A stretch of 64,000 nt of DNA from positions 5,554,501-5,618,500 of the forward strand of contig NZ_CP011789.1 in the NCBI RefSeq assembly GCF_001636055.1, given 5' to 3'. Shown here piece after piece: positions 48,332 to 56,955 of the stretch. Every line of letters begins with the position of its first letter. Positions within the stretch are counted from its first letter, which is position 1. The stretch is from Pseudomonas putida. Its GTDB lineage: Bacteria; Pseudomonadota; Gammaproteobacteria; Pseudomonadales; Pseudomonadaceae. Both the position numbers and the translations under genes were made by a program. The notes under the pieces are model-generated. The model ran no database searches. It saw nothing but the letters and a program-made list of their open reading frames with translations, and had not been told where the DNA came from.

Positions 48332-49603
48332 ATGTCTGACCTATCCCCGGCTCGCGCCCTTGGCATCGACTTCGGCACCTCCAACTCCACGGTGGGTTGG
48401 CACCGCCCTGGCGTCGAATCGCTGATCGCCCTGGAAGAGGGCAAGATCACCCTGCCGTCGGTGGTGTTCTTCAACATCGAGGAGCGGCGCCCGGTATATG
48501 GCCGTCTGGCCCTGCACGAGTACCTGGAAGGCTACGAAGGCCGCCTGATGCGCTCGCTCAAGAGCCTGCTGGGCTCCAAGCTGATCAAGCATGACACCAG
48601 CGTGCTCGGCAGCGCGCTGCCTTTCAAGGACCTGCTGGGCATGTTCATCGGCGAACTGAAGAAGCGCGCCGAGGCCAATGCCGGGCGCAGCTTCGACCAG
48701 GTCGTGCTGGGCCGCCCGGTGTTCTTCGTCGACGAGGACCCGGCGGCCGACCAGGAGGCCGAGGATACCCTCGCCGAGGTGGCACGCAAGATCGGCTTCA
48801 AGGACGTGTCGTTCCAGTACGAACCGATCGCCGCAGCCTTCGACTACGAGTCGGGCATCAGCCGCGAAGAGCTGGTGCTCATCGTCGATATCGGCGGTGG
48901 TACTTCGGACTTTACCCTGATCCGCCTGTCGCCCGAACGGCACCTGGTCGATGAGCGCCAGGATGACATCCTCGCCACCGGCGGCGTGCACATCGGCGGT
49001 ACCGACTTCGACAAGCAACTGAGCCTGCAAGGCGTGATGCCGCTGTTCGGCTATGGCAGCCGCATGAAGAGCGGCGCGCTGATGCCGACCAGCTACCACC
49101 TGAACCTGGCGACCTGGCACACCATCAACGCCCTGTACTCGCAGAAGTCGCAACTGGCCCTGGGCAGCATGCGCTACGACATCGAGGATGCGCTGGGCAT
49201 CGACCGCCTGTTCAACCTGATCGAACAGCGCGCCGGACACTGGCTGGCGATGGAAGTGGAGGCCAGCAAGATCGAGCTGACCGACCAGGTCAGCCGGCGC
49301 ATCGACCTGGGCCGGGTGGAGCCGGGCCTGGCGGCGGACCTGACCCGCGGCCTGTTCGAGGACGCCATCGACGGCCTGTTGCAGCGGGTCCGTGGCAGTG
49401 TCAGCGAGCTGCTGGCCAAGGCCGGGGTCAGTGAAGCGCAGGTGGATACGGTGTTCTTCACCGGGGGCTCGAGCGGCATTCCGGCGCTGCGCAACAGCGT
49501 TGCGGCGATGCTGCCCAATGCGCGGCATGTGGAAGGCAATATCTTTGGCAGCATTGGCAGCGGTCTGGCCATTGAGGCGCGCAAGCGGTACGGGACAATC
49601 TGA
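48332..49603 (+). CDS. yegD: Hsp70-family protein, YegD-like
   Basis: 423 residues, much shorter than DnaK (about 640). It has the actin-like ATPase fold: phosphate 1 ALGIDFGTSNSTVGW, connect region YEPIAAAFDYE, phosphate 2 IVDIGGGTSDFTLI, adenosine FFTGGSSGIPAL. The substrate-binding domain of DnaK is missing, as in E. coli YegD. Divergent from cbpA with a 163-bp gap, so it may share stress control with that pair. Its clients are unknown. Confidence 0.9.
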   Translation: MSDLSPARALGIDFGTSNSTVGWHRPGVESLIALEEGKITLPSVVFFNIEERRPVYGRLALHEYLEGYEGRLMRSLKSLLGSKLIKHDTSVLGSALPFKDLLGMFIGELKKRAEANAGRSFDQVVLGRPVFFVDEDPAADQEAEDTLAEVARKIGFKDVSFQYEPIAAAFDYESGISREELVLIVDIGGGTSDFTLIRLSPERHLVDERQDDILATGGVHIGGTDFDKQLSLQGVMPLFGYGSRMKSGALMPTSYHLNLATWHTINALYSQKSQLALGSMRYDIEDALGIDRLFNLIEQRAGHWLAMEVEASKIELTDQVSRRIDLGRVEPGLAADLTRGLFEDAIDGLLQRVRGSVSELLAKAGVSEAQVDTVFFTGGSSGIPALRNSVAAMLPNARHVEGNIFGSIGSGLAIEARKRYGTI

Positions 49604-49613
49604 TCCTTTGCCT

Positions 49614-49716
49614 GTACTGGCCTCTTCGCGGGTAAACCCGCTCCCACAGGATTACCTATGCCTTGAAGGCAGCGGTGGACCTGTGGGAGCGGGTTTACCC
49701 GCGAAGAGGCCGGTAC
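49614..49716. repeat. Near-perfect inverted REP pair between convergent genes
   Basis: Arms of about 37 bp (GTACTGGCCTCTTCGCGGGT... and its complement ...CCCGCGAAGAGGCCGGTAC) flank a 29-bp loop. It lies between convergent yegD and the AI-2E family gene and can terminate both. Confidence 0.9.
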
Positions 49717-49732
49717 ACGTTCAAGCAACCCC

Positions 49733-50740
49733 TCAGACCAGCTCCATCCGCCTGAGCTCACTCTTCAGGTAGGCATAGTAGATCGGCCCCGCCACCACCC
49801 CCGGCAAGCCGAACGCCGCTTCGAACACCAGCATCGCCAGCAACAGCTCCCACGACTTGGCACGGATCTGCCCACCGACGATCCGCGCGTTGAGGAAATA
49901 CTCGACCTTGTGGATGACGATCAGGTAGCCCAGCGCCGCCGCCGCAACCCAGATCGACAACGACAGTCCGACGATGGTGATCAGGGTGTTGGACATCAGG
50001 TTGCCGATCACTGGCAGCAGCCCGAGCAGGAAGGTCAGTACGATCAGGGTCTTGGTCAGCGGCAGGTGCACGTCGAACAGCGGCAGCACCACGGCGAGGA
50101 AGATGCCGGTGAACGCGGTGTTGAGCAGCGAGATCTTGATCTGCGCAAAGACGATATTGCGAAACGCCTGCACCAGCAGGCTCAGACGCTCGAACAGCGC
50201 GGCGGCCAGCGGCTTGCGTCGGGACAGGTCGGGCAGCCGTTGCAAGGCGATGATGGCGCCGAGGATCATGCCGATCAGCAGGGTCACGAACATGTGTGCC
50301 ATGCCCTTGCCCACCAGTTGCAGGTCGCTCAGGTGGCTGCGGATCCAGTCGCCGATGGCCACCTTGAACTCTGCCGCGCTGGCCGGCAGGTAACCCTCGA
50401 TGAACGGCGGCAGCTGCCCCCGGGCGCGCTCCACCAGGCCCATGAACTTGTCCAGCGAAGCGCCGGGGTTTTCGGCTTCGTGCAGCAGGAAGCTGAAAGC
50501 GCCGGCGATCAACAGCGTCAGCGTGCTCACCACCAGGGTGCCGAGCAGCGCCACCGCAAGCCATCGCGCCCGTTGTCCGGCGATCAGTGGCTGCAAGCGT
50601 GGGGTGAGCATGTTCACCAGCTCGAACACCAGCAGGCCCGCGAGCAGGCTCGGCAGCAGCTTGAGGGGCAACGCAAGGAGCAGGCCGGCAACGACGATGA
50701 TGCAGCTGGCCAGGGTGATCTGGCGGGGAGTGAAAGTCAT
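49733..50740 (-). CDS. AI-2E family transporter (PerM-like permease)
   Basis: 335 residues with about seven to eight membrane helices: an N-terminal pair, a large soluble loop (about 85-150, with ASLDKFMGLVERARGQLPPF), then the C-terminal helices with FLLGLLPVIGNLMSNTLITI and AAFGLPGVVAGPIYYAYLK. This fits the AI-2E/UPF0118 family, whose members export diverse small molecules or act as Na/H antiporters. The substrate is unknown. Confidence 0.88.
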   Translation of the reverse strand: MTFTPRQITLASCIIVVAGLLLALPLKLLPSLLAGLLVFELVNMLTPRLQPLIAGQRARWLAVALLGTLVVSTLTLLIAGAFSFLLHEAENPGASLDKFMGLVERARGQLPPFIEGYLPASAAEFKVAIGDWIRSHLSDLQLVGKGMAHMFVTLLIGMILGAIIALQRLPDLSRRKPLAAALFERLSLLVQAFRNIVFAQIKISLLNTAFTGIFLAVVLPLFDVHLPLTKTLIVLTFLLGLLPVIGNLMSNTLITIVGLSLSIWVAAAALGYLIVIHKVEYFLNARIVGGQIRAKSWELLLAMLVFEAAFGLPGVVAGPIYYAYLKSELRRMELV

Positions 50741-50810
50741 ACAGCCTCGGCGGCAGACAGCGGAAAGACCCGCAGTCTGCCAGCCTTCAGGCGCAAGGCA
50801 TAGGCGCAGG

Positions 50811-51104
50811 TCACTTCTTCTTCAGGCATTCGCTCATGAAGGCCTTGCGCTCGTCGCCCTTGAGCGCCGTGGCCTTCGGGTCGGCGTTACAGGCCTTCAT
50901 GCGCTCCTGCGGCGTGGTCGGCTTGGCAGGCTCGGCTTTTTTGAGGCAGTTGCTCATGAACGCCTTGCGCTCGTCGCCCTTGAGGGCCTGAGTGGTAGCG
51001 TCGGCGTTACAGGTCTTCATCTTTTCCTGTTGCGGCGTAGCGGCGAATCCTTGCCCGGCGATCGACATCCCCAGTACCAGCAATGACACATGCAGCATCT
51101 TCAT
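50811..51104 (-). CDS. psiF: PsiF-repeat periplasmic protein
   Basis: 97 residues with a signal peptide (MKMLHVSLLVLGMSIAGQGFA). Two PsiF repeats follow, each with a Cys, the core ALKGDERKAFM and a closing C-LKK: CNADATTQALKGDERK...CLKK and CNADPKATALKGDERK...CLKK. The start is backed by AAGGAG 9 bases upstream. In E. coli psiF is phosphate-starvation induced; the molecular function is unknown. Confidence 0.9.
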   Translation of the reverse strand: MKMLHVSLLVLGMSIAGQGFAATPQQEKMKTCNADATTQALKGDERKAFMSNCLKKAEPAKPTTPQERMKACNADPKATALKGDERKAFMSECLKKK

Positions 51105-51166
51105 GGAGTGGTCTCCTTGTCCCGCGCAGGATGCACGGTCGTCGAGCTGAGTGTAGACAACAATTC

Positions 51167-51955
51167 CTACATCCCTGATCGCACGCGGCGCCGGTATTGC
51201 TCAGGCGTGCACCGAGCCTGGCGCTGGAACATGGCGATGAACGCGGAGGCGCTGCTGTAGCCCAGGTCGAAGGCGATGCTCTGGATCGGCGTGCCGCTTT
51301 CCAGCGCTTCGATGGCGCGCAGAAAGCGCAGGCGCAAGCGCCACTCGCCAAAGCTCATGCCCAGCTCGCGGATGAACTGGCGGGCCAGGGTACGCTCGCT
51401 GACATGCACCTGCGCGGCCCAGTCACCGAGCGGTCGGTTATCGCCGGGCTCGGCGTGCAGGGCCTCGAGCACCTGACGCAGGCCGTCGCTGCGGGCGAAA
51501 GGCAGGTAGCAGGTTTGCGTGGGTGCCAGCCGCAGTTGGTCGAGCAGCACCTGGACCAGGCGCTGGTCCCGTTCGTCCTGGGCGATCTTGAGGTCGCGAC
51601 GGGCAAAGTCGCCGAGGATCGCCTTGAGGATGTCGCTTATCGCCAGGCTGCAAGGCTGGGCCGGCAGATCGACGCATAGGCTGCGGTCGAGGTAGACCGA
51701 GCGGAAGACGACGGCCTGCGGGTTGTAGCAACCGTGCTCATGATCAGGAGGAACCCAGACCGCGTGGTTTGGCGGCGAGATGAAACGCTGGCCGTCGACA
51801 TCCAGATGCATGACGCCATGGGCGGCATAGTTGAGCTGGCCCCACGGATGAAAGTGCGGGGCGCTGACCGTGTCGGCACCGAACTCGTCGTAGCGAAAGT
51901 ACACCGGCGCCGGGAGTTCGGGGAAACTGGGATGGTCGAGGTATTTGGCGGACAT
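51167..51955 (-). CDS. AraC family transcriptional regulator with cupin sensor
   Basis: 262 residues from ATG 51955 (MSAKYLDHPSFPELP); the frame runs further upstream, but without family similarity and into a REP. The N-terminal cupin has HFHPWGQLNYAAHGVMHL and PPDHEHGCYN. The C-terminal double helix-turn-helix has HVSERTLARQFIRELGMSF and SIAFDLGYSSASAFIAMFQR. It resembles the NimR/YeaM subgroup. It is divergent from the DMT exporter gene, which is its most likely target. Confidence 0.88.
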   Translation of the reverse strand: MSAKYLDHPSFPELPAPVYFRYDEFGADTVSAPHFHPWGQLNYAAHGVMHLDVDGQRFISPPNHAVWVPPDHEHGCYNPQAVVFRSVYLDRSLCVDLPAQPCSLAISDILKAILGDFARRDLKIAQDERDQRLVQVLLDQLRLAPTQTCYLPFARSDGLRQVLEALHAEPGDNRPLGDWAAQVHVSERTLARQFIRELGMSFGEWRLRLRFLRAIEALESGTPIQSIAFDLGYSSASAFIAMFQRQARCTPEQYRRRVRSGM

Positions 51956-52040
51956 GCTGTCTGCTTCACGGGGTGAGTTGTCTGGATGGGAGTATAGCCT
52001 TGTGGACAGACAGAGCATAATGGCGGGCATCTGCGGTGTT

Positions 52041-52072
52041 CTTTTCGCGGGCAAGTCGGAGCGCCGAACCGC
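52041..52072. repeat. Single REP copy, insertion variant
   Basis: CTTTTCGCGGGCAAGTCGGA then GCGCCGAACCGC, the same variant as at 44766. It lies in the divergent region between the AraC regulator and the DMT gene. Confidence 0.75.
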
Positions 52073-52121
52073 CCCCCAGAAGCGTCACACCGAAACAGCA
52101 ATTCCCACGAGTCAAAGCCTC

Positions 52122-53015
52122 ATGAACTACAGCTTCCCCGTCCTGGCGATTCTTATCTGGGCCGGCAACACCGTCGTCACCAAGATGTCCGCCGGGGCGA
52201 TCTTTCCCGCCGAGATCGGCTTCTACCGCTGGCTGCTCGCAGGCCTGCTGTTCACCCCGTTCCTGCTGCCGCAGGTGTGGCGCAATCGCACAGCGATCCG
52301 CCCGCTCTTGGGCAAGCTGTTCGTCCTGGGGGTACTGGGCATGGTCATGTACCAGAGCATGGCGTACTTCGCCGCCGGCATCACCAGCGCCACCAACATG
52401 GGCATCATCCTTTCGCTGATGCCACTGATGTCGCTGGCCCTGTCGATCGCCTGGCTCGGCCAGCGCCTGACCTACGGCGCCTCCCTCGGCGCCCTGGTGT
52501 CGTTCTTCGGCGTGCTGGAGGTGGTGTCCGCCGGCAATCCCGGCGCGCTGCTGCACCAAGGGCTCAATGGCGGTGACCTGCTGATGCTGGTCGCCACCTT
52601 CGCGTATGCCCTGTACAGCGTGCTGTTGAAGAAATGGCAATTGCGCCTGCCACAGATGCAACTGCTGTATCTGCAGATCTGGATGGCGATCCTGGTACTG
52701 CTGCCGATGTACCTGCTGTCGGAGAAGACCGGGCTGACCGCGAACAACATCGGCCTGGTGCTGTATGCCTGTGTGCTGGCGTCGATGATCGCGCCGCAGT
52801 TCTGGATGCAGGCCGTGCACAGGCTCGGGCCGGCCCGCACGACCCTGTTCTTCAACCTGTTGCCGGTGGTGACTGCCGTGATCGCTGCTGGCGTCCTGAA
52901 CGAACAGTTGGCCAGCTATCACTTGTATGGCGGCCTGCTGACCCTGGCCGGGGTCATCCTCGCCGAACGCTGGACCACTCCCGTGCGCCGCGCGCTTACA
53001 GCCCGGCAGCCTTGA
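52122..53015 (+). CDS. EamA/DMT-family transporter
   Basis: 297 residues, ten membrane helices in two EamA repeats. ATG 52122 gives MNYSFPVLAILIWAGNTVVT, the normal start of the family; the open frame upstream is noncoding. Landmarks are FYRWLLAGLLFTPFLLPQ, SATNMGIILSLMPLMSLALS and FFNLLPVVTAVIAAGVLNEQ. Likely exports a metabolite or drug; substrate unknown. It is divergent from the AraC regulator and its 3' end overlaps the convergent lipase gene by 20 bp. Confidence 0.88.
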   Translation: MNYSFPVLAILIWAGNTVVTKMSAGAIFPAEIGFYRWLLAGLLFTPFLLPQVWRNRTAIRPLLGKLFVLGVLGMVMYQSMAYFAAGITSATNMGIILSLMPLMSLALSIAWLGQRLTYGASLGALVSFFGVLEVVSAGNPGALLHQGLNGGDLLMLVATFAYALYSVLLKKWQLRLPQMQLLYLQIWMAILVLLPMYLLSEKTGLTANNIGLVLYACVLASMIAPQFWMQAVHRLGPARTTLFFNLLPVVTAVIAAGVLNEQLASYHLYGGLLTLAGVILAERWTTPVRRALTARQP

Positions 53016-53886
53016 GCCGGGCAGCGTGCTCGGTGAACAGGCGCACCGGGTCGGCGCCCTTGCCCACGGCACCGAACTGCTGGTTGACGATGTCCAGGTG
53101 ATCGAGCGGGTAATCATCGCCGATCACCTGGCCCAGGTGCGAGCTGTAACGCCCGACCATGCCATCGCATTGGCCTTTTTCCCGAATGAAACTGCGGGCG
53201 AACAGTCGGCAGAAGCGGTTGCTGCCATCGAAGCGATTCCAACCCTTGTCGGTTCGCCCAGGCTGCAGGATGCCGGACCAGGAGTAGTAGCGCACGCCGT
53301 CGACCTCGGCAGCGCCCTCGCCGCCCCAGTGCTGCGGCAAGCCCTGTGGATAAGCCTGGTTGAACAGCGCCACGCCCGAACAGGTCAGCGACTGGTGCGA
53401 GGCGTGCACATCGATCGGCAACGGATCACGACGCCAGCCGGTTTCCAGCCACACCAGCAGCAGCGCCAGGCCATGCAGTGCAGCCTTGAGCAGGCGCCCC
53501 GGTGGCGAATCGCCGGGGGCGCTGCGTTCAAGATGATCAGCCAGTTCCGAGCCGTGGTTGGGACCGGCAACAGAAGTGACCGACGCCACTCGCCCAGGCC
53601 TGCGCGCTGCGGCATAACGCGCGCTCAAAGCGCCCTGGCTGTGGCCGATGAGGTTGACCTTGTCTGCCCCGGTGCGCTGGCAGATGTCTTCGATGATCAC
53701 CAGTAACTGCTCGCCACGCACCTCACTGGAATGCAGCGGCGAGACCTGCACCGCGAACACCTGTGCCCCACCCCGGCGCAACGCCGGCACGATGCCAAAC
53801 CAGTAGGGGTAGAGCAGCAAGCGCACGAAGCCGAGCATGCCCGGTACCAGCACCAGTGGGTAGCGTGTGGCCAGTTCGTTTGTCAT
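52996..53886 (-). CDS. Triacylglycerol lipase, alpha/beta hydrolase
   Basis: 296 residues from ATG 53886, preceded by GAGAGGAACGGCAG; the frame is open upstream but carries no similarity there. It begins TRYPLVLVPGMLGFVRLLLY, with the oxyanion region. The nucleophile Ser is in GHSQGALSARYAA. The catalytic His probably lies in PLDHLDIVNQQFG, and an Asp in the GQCDGMVGRYSSH region. It resembles Pseudomonas family I lipases, but there is no clear signal peptide and no lipase foldase gene next to it, so export is doubtful. Confidence 0.85.
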   Translation of the reverse strand: MTNELATRYPLVLVPGMLGFVRLLLYPYWFGIVPALRRGGAQVFAVQVSPLHSSEVRGEQLLVIIEDICQRTGADKVNLIGHSQGALSARYAAARRPGRVASVTSVAGPNHGSELADHLERSAPGDSPPGRLLKAALHGLALLLVWLETGWRRDPLPIDVHASHQSLTCSGVALFNQAYPQGLPQHWGGEGAAEVDGVRYYSWSGILQPGRTDKGWNRFDGSNRFCRLFARSFIREKGQCDGMVGRYSSHLGQVIGDDYPLDHLDIVNQQFGAVGKGADPVRLFTEHAARLKAAGL

Positions 53887-54021
53887 CTGCCGTTCCTCTC
53901 CCTGAACCCTGCCCTTCTCAGGGTAGTCGCCGCTTCGCCTGATGAATCGAACTCTTGACGCGCCGTGCGGTTCCAACCTTGACAGCCACCCGCAACGGAC
54001 CTTTCTGCAAGGAGCGGAACC

Positions 54022-54363
54022 ATGAACAAAGCGATCCTGGCCATTCTTGTCGCAAGCACGACCCTCGCGGCCTGCGGCAGCCGTCCGGAAAACCCGGCGG
54101 ACTACGTCACCTACCGCGACGAGCCGCTGGTCAAGCAGGTCGAGCACGGCATGACCACGCAAAAGGTCATCGCCATCGGCGGCAGCCCATCGAACATGAG
54201 CGACCTGCCCAACGGCGGGATCTGCAACGACTACATCCTCTACAAGGATGGCAAGCAACAGCCCTACTACGTGCGCTTCGACGCCAGCGGGCATGTCGAC
54301 GCCAAGGGATTCAAGACCTGCAAACAGCGAGAAGAGGACCGCAAGGCCTTACCCGGCCAGTAA
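54022..54363 (+). CDS. osmE: Osmotically inducible lipoprotein OsmE
   Basis: 113 residues. The lipobox is LAAC with Cys18 (TTLAACGSRPENP), then a SmpA/BamE-like domain: VEHGMTTQKVIAIGGSPS and NGGICNDYILYKDGKQQPYYV. AAGGAGCGG sits 6-12 bases before the ATG. OsmE is an outer-membrane lipoprotein induced by osmotic stress in E. coli; its function there is uncertain. Confidence 0.92.
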   Translation: MNKAILAILVASTTLAACGSRPENPADYVTYRDEPLVKQVEHGMTTQKVIAIGGSPSNMSDLPNGGICNDYILYKDGKQQPYYVRFDASGHVDAKGFKTCKQREEDRKALPGQ

Positions 54364-54405
54364 GCCCTCCCGCCCACTTACCCCCTGATCTGTATGGAGA
54401 GAATC

Positions 54406-54936
54406 ATGAGCAACGTTAAACTGACCGATATCAACACTTTGCGCCAACGCGCACGCCAGCATGTAGAGCAAGGCGCCGTCACCGAAGGCTACAACGCCGA
54501 CCGCGAGACCATCATCCGCCTGCTCAACGAGTCGCTGGCCACCGAGCTGGTCTGCACCCTGCGCTACAAGCGCCACTACTTCATGGCCAGTGGTATCAAG
54601 GCCAGCGTCGCTGCCGAGGAGTTCCTTGAGCACGCGAACCAGGAGTCCGAACACGCCGACAAGCTGGCCGAGCGTATCGTCCAGCTGGGCGGCGAGCCGG
54701 ACTTCAACCCGGACAACCTGAGCAAGAACTCCCACGCGCAGTACGTGGCCGGCAGCAATCTCAAGGAGATGGTGCTCGAAGACCTGGTTGCCGAGCGTAT
54801 CGCCATCGACAGCTACCGCGAGATCATCCAGTACATCGGTGACAAGGACCCGACCACCCGTCGCATCTTCGAAGACATCCTGGCCCAGGAGGAAGAGCAC
54901 GCAGACGATATGTCGGACCTGCTGCAAGGGCTGTAG
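54406..54936 (+). CDS. Bacterioferritin-like / Dps-like ferroxidase
   Basis: 176 residues from ATG 54406, with GGAG six bases upstream. A four-helix ferritin fold is indicated by the ferroxidase ligands: ESLATELVCTLRYKRHYF (Glu), EFLEHANQESEHADKLAER (ExxH), VAERIAIDSYREII and DILAQEEEHADDM (ExxH). It resembles P. aeruginosa PA4880, annotated as a probable bacterioferritin. It may store iron or protect DNA from peroxide. It ends in a REP and a strong hairpin. Confidence 0.9.
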   Translation: MSNVKLTDINTLRQRARQHVEQGAVTEGYNADRETIIRLLNESLATELVCTLRYKRHYFMASGIKASVAAEEFLEHANQESEHADKLAERIVQLGGEPDFNPDNLSKNSHAQYVAGSNLKEMVLEDLVAERIAIDSYREIIQYIGDKDPTTRRIFEDILAQEEEHADDMSDLLQGL

Positions 54937-54984
54937 GAGCGGGCTTGCCCGCGAAGAGGCCGTCGCGGTGCCCGGCACCGCGAC
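54933..54984. repeat. REP copy followed by perfect hairpin
   Basis: Reverse REP copy 54933-54961, then GTCGCGGTGC-CCG-GCACCGCGAC (54962-54984), a 10-bp perfect stem. It lies between the convergent ferritin-like and epoxide hydrolase genes and probably terminates both. Confidence 0.8.
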
Positions 54985-55001
54985 AAGCCCGCTCACCCCT
55001 C

Positions 55002-56183
55002 TCAGCGGAACCGCGCAAAGGCCCGCCACATCTCCCGGGCAAAGATCTGCGGCTGCTCGAACGCCGCGAAGTGCCCGCCGTGCTCGGCTTCATTCCAGTA
55101 GAACAGTTCAGCGTAGGCTTGCTCGGCCCACTTGCGCGGCGGCTGGAAGGTCTCGGCGGGAAACACCGTGGCCCCCATCGGCAACTGGATGCGCTCTGAA
55201 GACGCACGCACCGCCGAGAAGAAACTGCGGTCGCGAATGGTGCTGCCCACACCCTCCCAGTACAAGCGGGCGCTGGACGTACCGGTGCCGGTGAACCAGT
55301 ACAGCGAGATGTCATCGAGCATCTGGTCGCGGCTCAGGGCATCTTCCGGGCGCCCCTTGTTATCGGTCCACTCCCAGAATTTCTCGTACATCCACATGGC
55401 CAGCGCCAGCGGCGAGTCGTTCAGTGCATAGCCGATGGTCTGCGGCCGGGTGTTCATCTGGTCGGCATAGCCGGACATCTGGTCCAGGTAATGATCCACG
55501 TCACTCAGCGCCCGCAGCTCGGCCTCGGTGGGATGCTTCGGTGCGTGCTCGGGCACCACCAGCAACAGGTTCACATGGGCGGCGAGCAAGCCCGCCGGCT
55601 GCTGACTGGCCAGTGCGTGGGTGATCGCCGAACCCCAATCACCGCCTTGGGCGACCCAGCGCGGGTACCCGAGCCTCTCGGTCATCAGCACGGCCCAGGC
55701 ACGGGCAATCCGCTGTGGATTCCAGCCCTGCTCGGTGGGCTTTTCCGAGAAGCCATAGCCGGGAATCGACGGCACCACGACGTGGAAGGCGTCTTCGGCA
55801 CGGCCGCCGAAGCGGGTCGGGTCGGTAAGGCGCTCGATGACGTCGAGAAACTCCACCACCGAACCCGGCCAGCCATGGGTGAGCAGTATCGGCATCGCCT
55901 GGGGATGCGGCGAGCGCGCATGGATGAAGTGAACAGCGACGCCGTCGATCTGTGTGTGGAACTGCTCGAAGCGGTTGATGCGAGCCTCGAACTGGCGCCA
56001 GTCGTAGCGGTTGAGCCAATGGTCGATCAAGCCCTTGGCAGCCTCCAGGGGCACGCCCTGGGACCAGTCGGCGACCAGTTCCGGATCGGGCCAGCGGATG
56101 GCGCGCAGGCGCTGGTGCAGGTCGTCGATTGCAGCCTGCGGGATATCGACCTTGAATGGCTCGAGGGTGGAAAGCGTGGACAT
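55002..56183 (-). CDS. Epoxide hydrolase (EHN domain, alpha/beta hydrolase)
   Basis: 393 residues from ATG 56183, with GGAG six bases upstream. The N-terminal EHN domain (about 10-115, VDIPQAAIDDLHQRLRAIRWP) precedes the catalytic domain: oxyanion LTHGWPGSVVEF, nucleophile Asp in AQGGDWGSAITHA, and active-site His in EHGGHFAAFEQP. It hydrolyses epoxides to diols. No signal peptide. Divergent from a TetR regulator at 56300, which likely controls it. Confidence 0.92.
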   Translation of the reverse strand: MSTLSTLEPFKVDIPQAAIDDLHQRLRAIRWPDPELVADWSQGVPLEAAKGLIDHWLNRYDWRQFEARINRFEQFHTQIDGVAVHFIHARSPHPQAMPILLTHGWPGSVVEFLDVIERLTDPTRFGGRAEDAFHVVVPSIPGYGFSEKPTEQGWNPQRIARAWAVLMTERLGYPRWVAQGGDWGSAITHALASQQPAGLLAAHVNLLLVVPEHAPKHPTEAELRALSDVDHYLDQMSGYADQMNTRPQTIGYALNDSPLALAMWMYEKFWEWTDNKGRPEDALSRDQMLDDISLYWFTGTGTSSARLYWEGVGSTIRDRSFFSAVRASSERIQLPMGATVFPAETFQPPRKWAEQAYAELFYWNEAEHGGHFAAFEQPQIFAREMWRAFARFR

Positions 56184-56208
56184 GTTCAACTCCGGATGAA
56201 AACGAACC

Positions 56209-56224
56209 TGTAGCGGTCACTACA
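56209..56224. promoter_or_regulatory. Palindrome in the epoxide hydrolase/TetR divergent region, candidate operator
   Basis: TGTAG-CGGTCA-CTACA is a 16-bp interrupted palindrome 26 bp upstream of the epoxide hydrolase ATG. A related half-site, GCTACAAATGCG, lies at about 56273. Both fit a small TetR-type operator; untested. Confidence 0.5.
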
Positions 56225-56299
56225 AACCCTAAGCCGCGCCTCCGAACACTGTCAACGAAAAACTTTAACGACTGCTACAAATGCGATAGAGTGCCGCCC

Positions 56300-56887
56300 A
56301 TGACACGAAAAATCTCATTCGACTATCAGCAAGCCCTGGCCAGCGCCACGGACTTGTTCTGGAAAAACGGCTACGCCGCCACCGGCCTGCGCGATCTGCT
56401 CAAGGTCATGGGCATCGGCGAGGGCTCGTTCTACAACACCCTCAAGAGCAAGAAGCAGCTCTACCTGGCCTGCGTCGAGCGCTACAACGAAGAGGTGGTC
56501 GGCAAGCGCGAACAGGCTCTGTTGGCCGCACCGACTGCGGCCCTGGGCATCCGTGCGTTCTTCGCCGATGTGCTCGACAGCCTCGACAACCCACAAACGC
56601 CCTCGCGCCTGTGCCTGCTCGCGGCGATGGAGACCGAGGAAGTGTTGGTCGACGACGAGCTGAGGTTACGCGCCGAGCAGGCGCTGGCGGACTTGAAAGC
56701 CATGTTCGCCTTGCGCCTGGCCGAGGACCGCGAGCGTGGGGAGTTGCCGGCGAGCCTGGACCCGCAATTGAATGCAGCGATCATCGCCACCTACCTCAAA
56801 GGGCTGTGGCGCATGGCGTTGGTGGAGTATGAGCGGCCGGCGTTCGAGCGGCAGATCGATGCCTTCCTGACGGCGCTCGGGCTGTAG
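56300..56887 (+). CDS. TetR family transcriptional regulator
   Basis: 195 residues from ATG 56300. N-terminal helix-turn-helix: FDYQQALASATDLFWKNGY, GLRDLLKVMGIGEGSFYNTL. The C-terminal ligand domain is Ala/Leu-rich (LCLLAAMETEEVLVDDELRL). Divergent from the epoxide hydrolase gene with palindromic sites between, so a local repressor responding to an epoxide or electrophile is likely. The ligand is unknown. Confidence 0.9.
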   Translation: MTRKISFDYQQALASATDLFWKNGYAATGLRDLLKVMGIGEGSFYNTLKSKKQLYLACVERYNEEVVGKREQALLAAPTAALGIRAFFADVLDSLDNPQTPSRLCLLAAMETEEVLVDDELRLRAEQALADLKAMFALRLAEDRERGELPASLDPQLNAAIIATYLKGLWRMALVEYERPAFERQIDAFLTALGL

Positions 56888-56910
56888 CCGATTATTTGGC
56901 TGGGCCGGCC

Positions 56911-56948
56911 CTACCGCGGGACCAGTCGGGGCGCCGAACCGCCGTGCC
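56911..56948. repeat. Degenerate REP
   Basis: ACCGCGGGACCAGTCGGGGC and GCCGAACCGCCGTG keep the variant's internal segment but have lost the arms. It lies between the convergent TetR and AsmA genes. Confidence 0.5.
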
Positions 56949-56955
56949 GCGCCCT

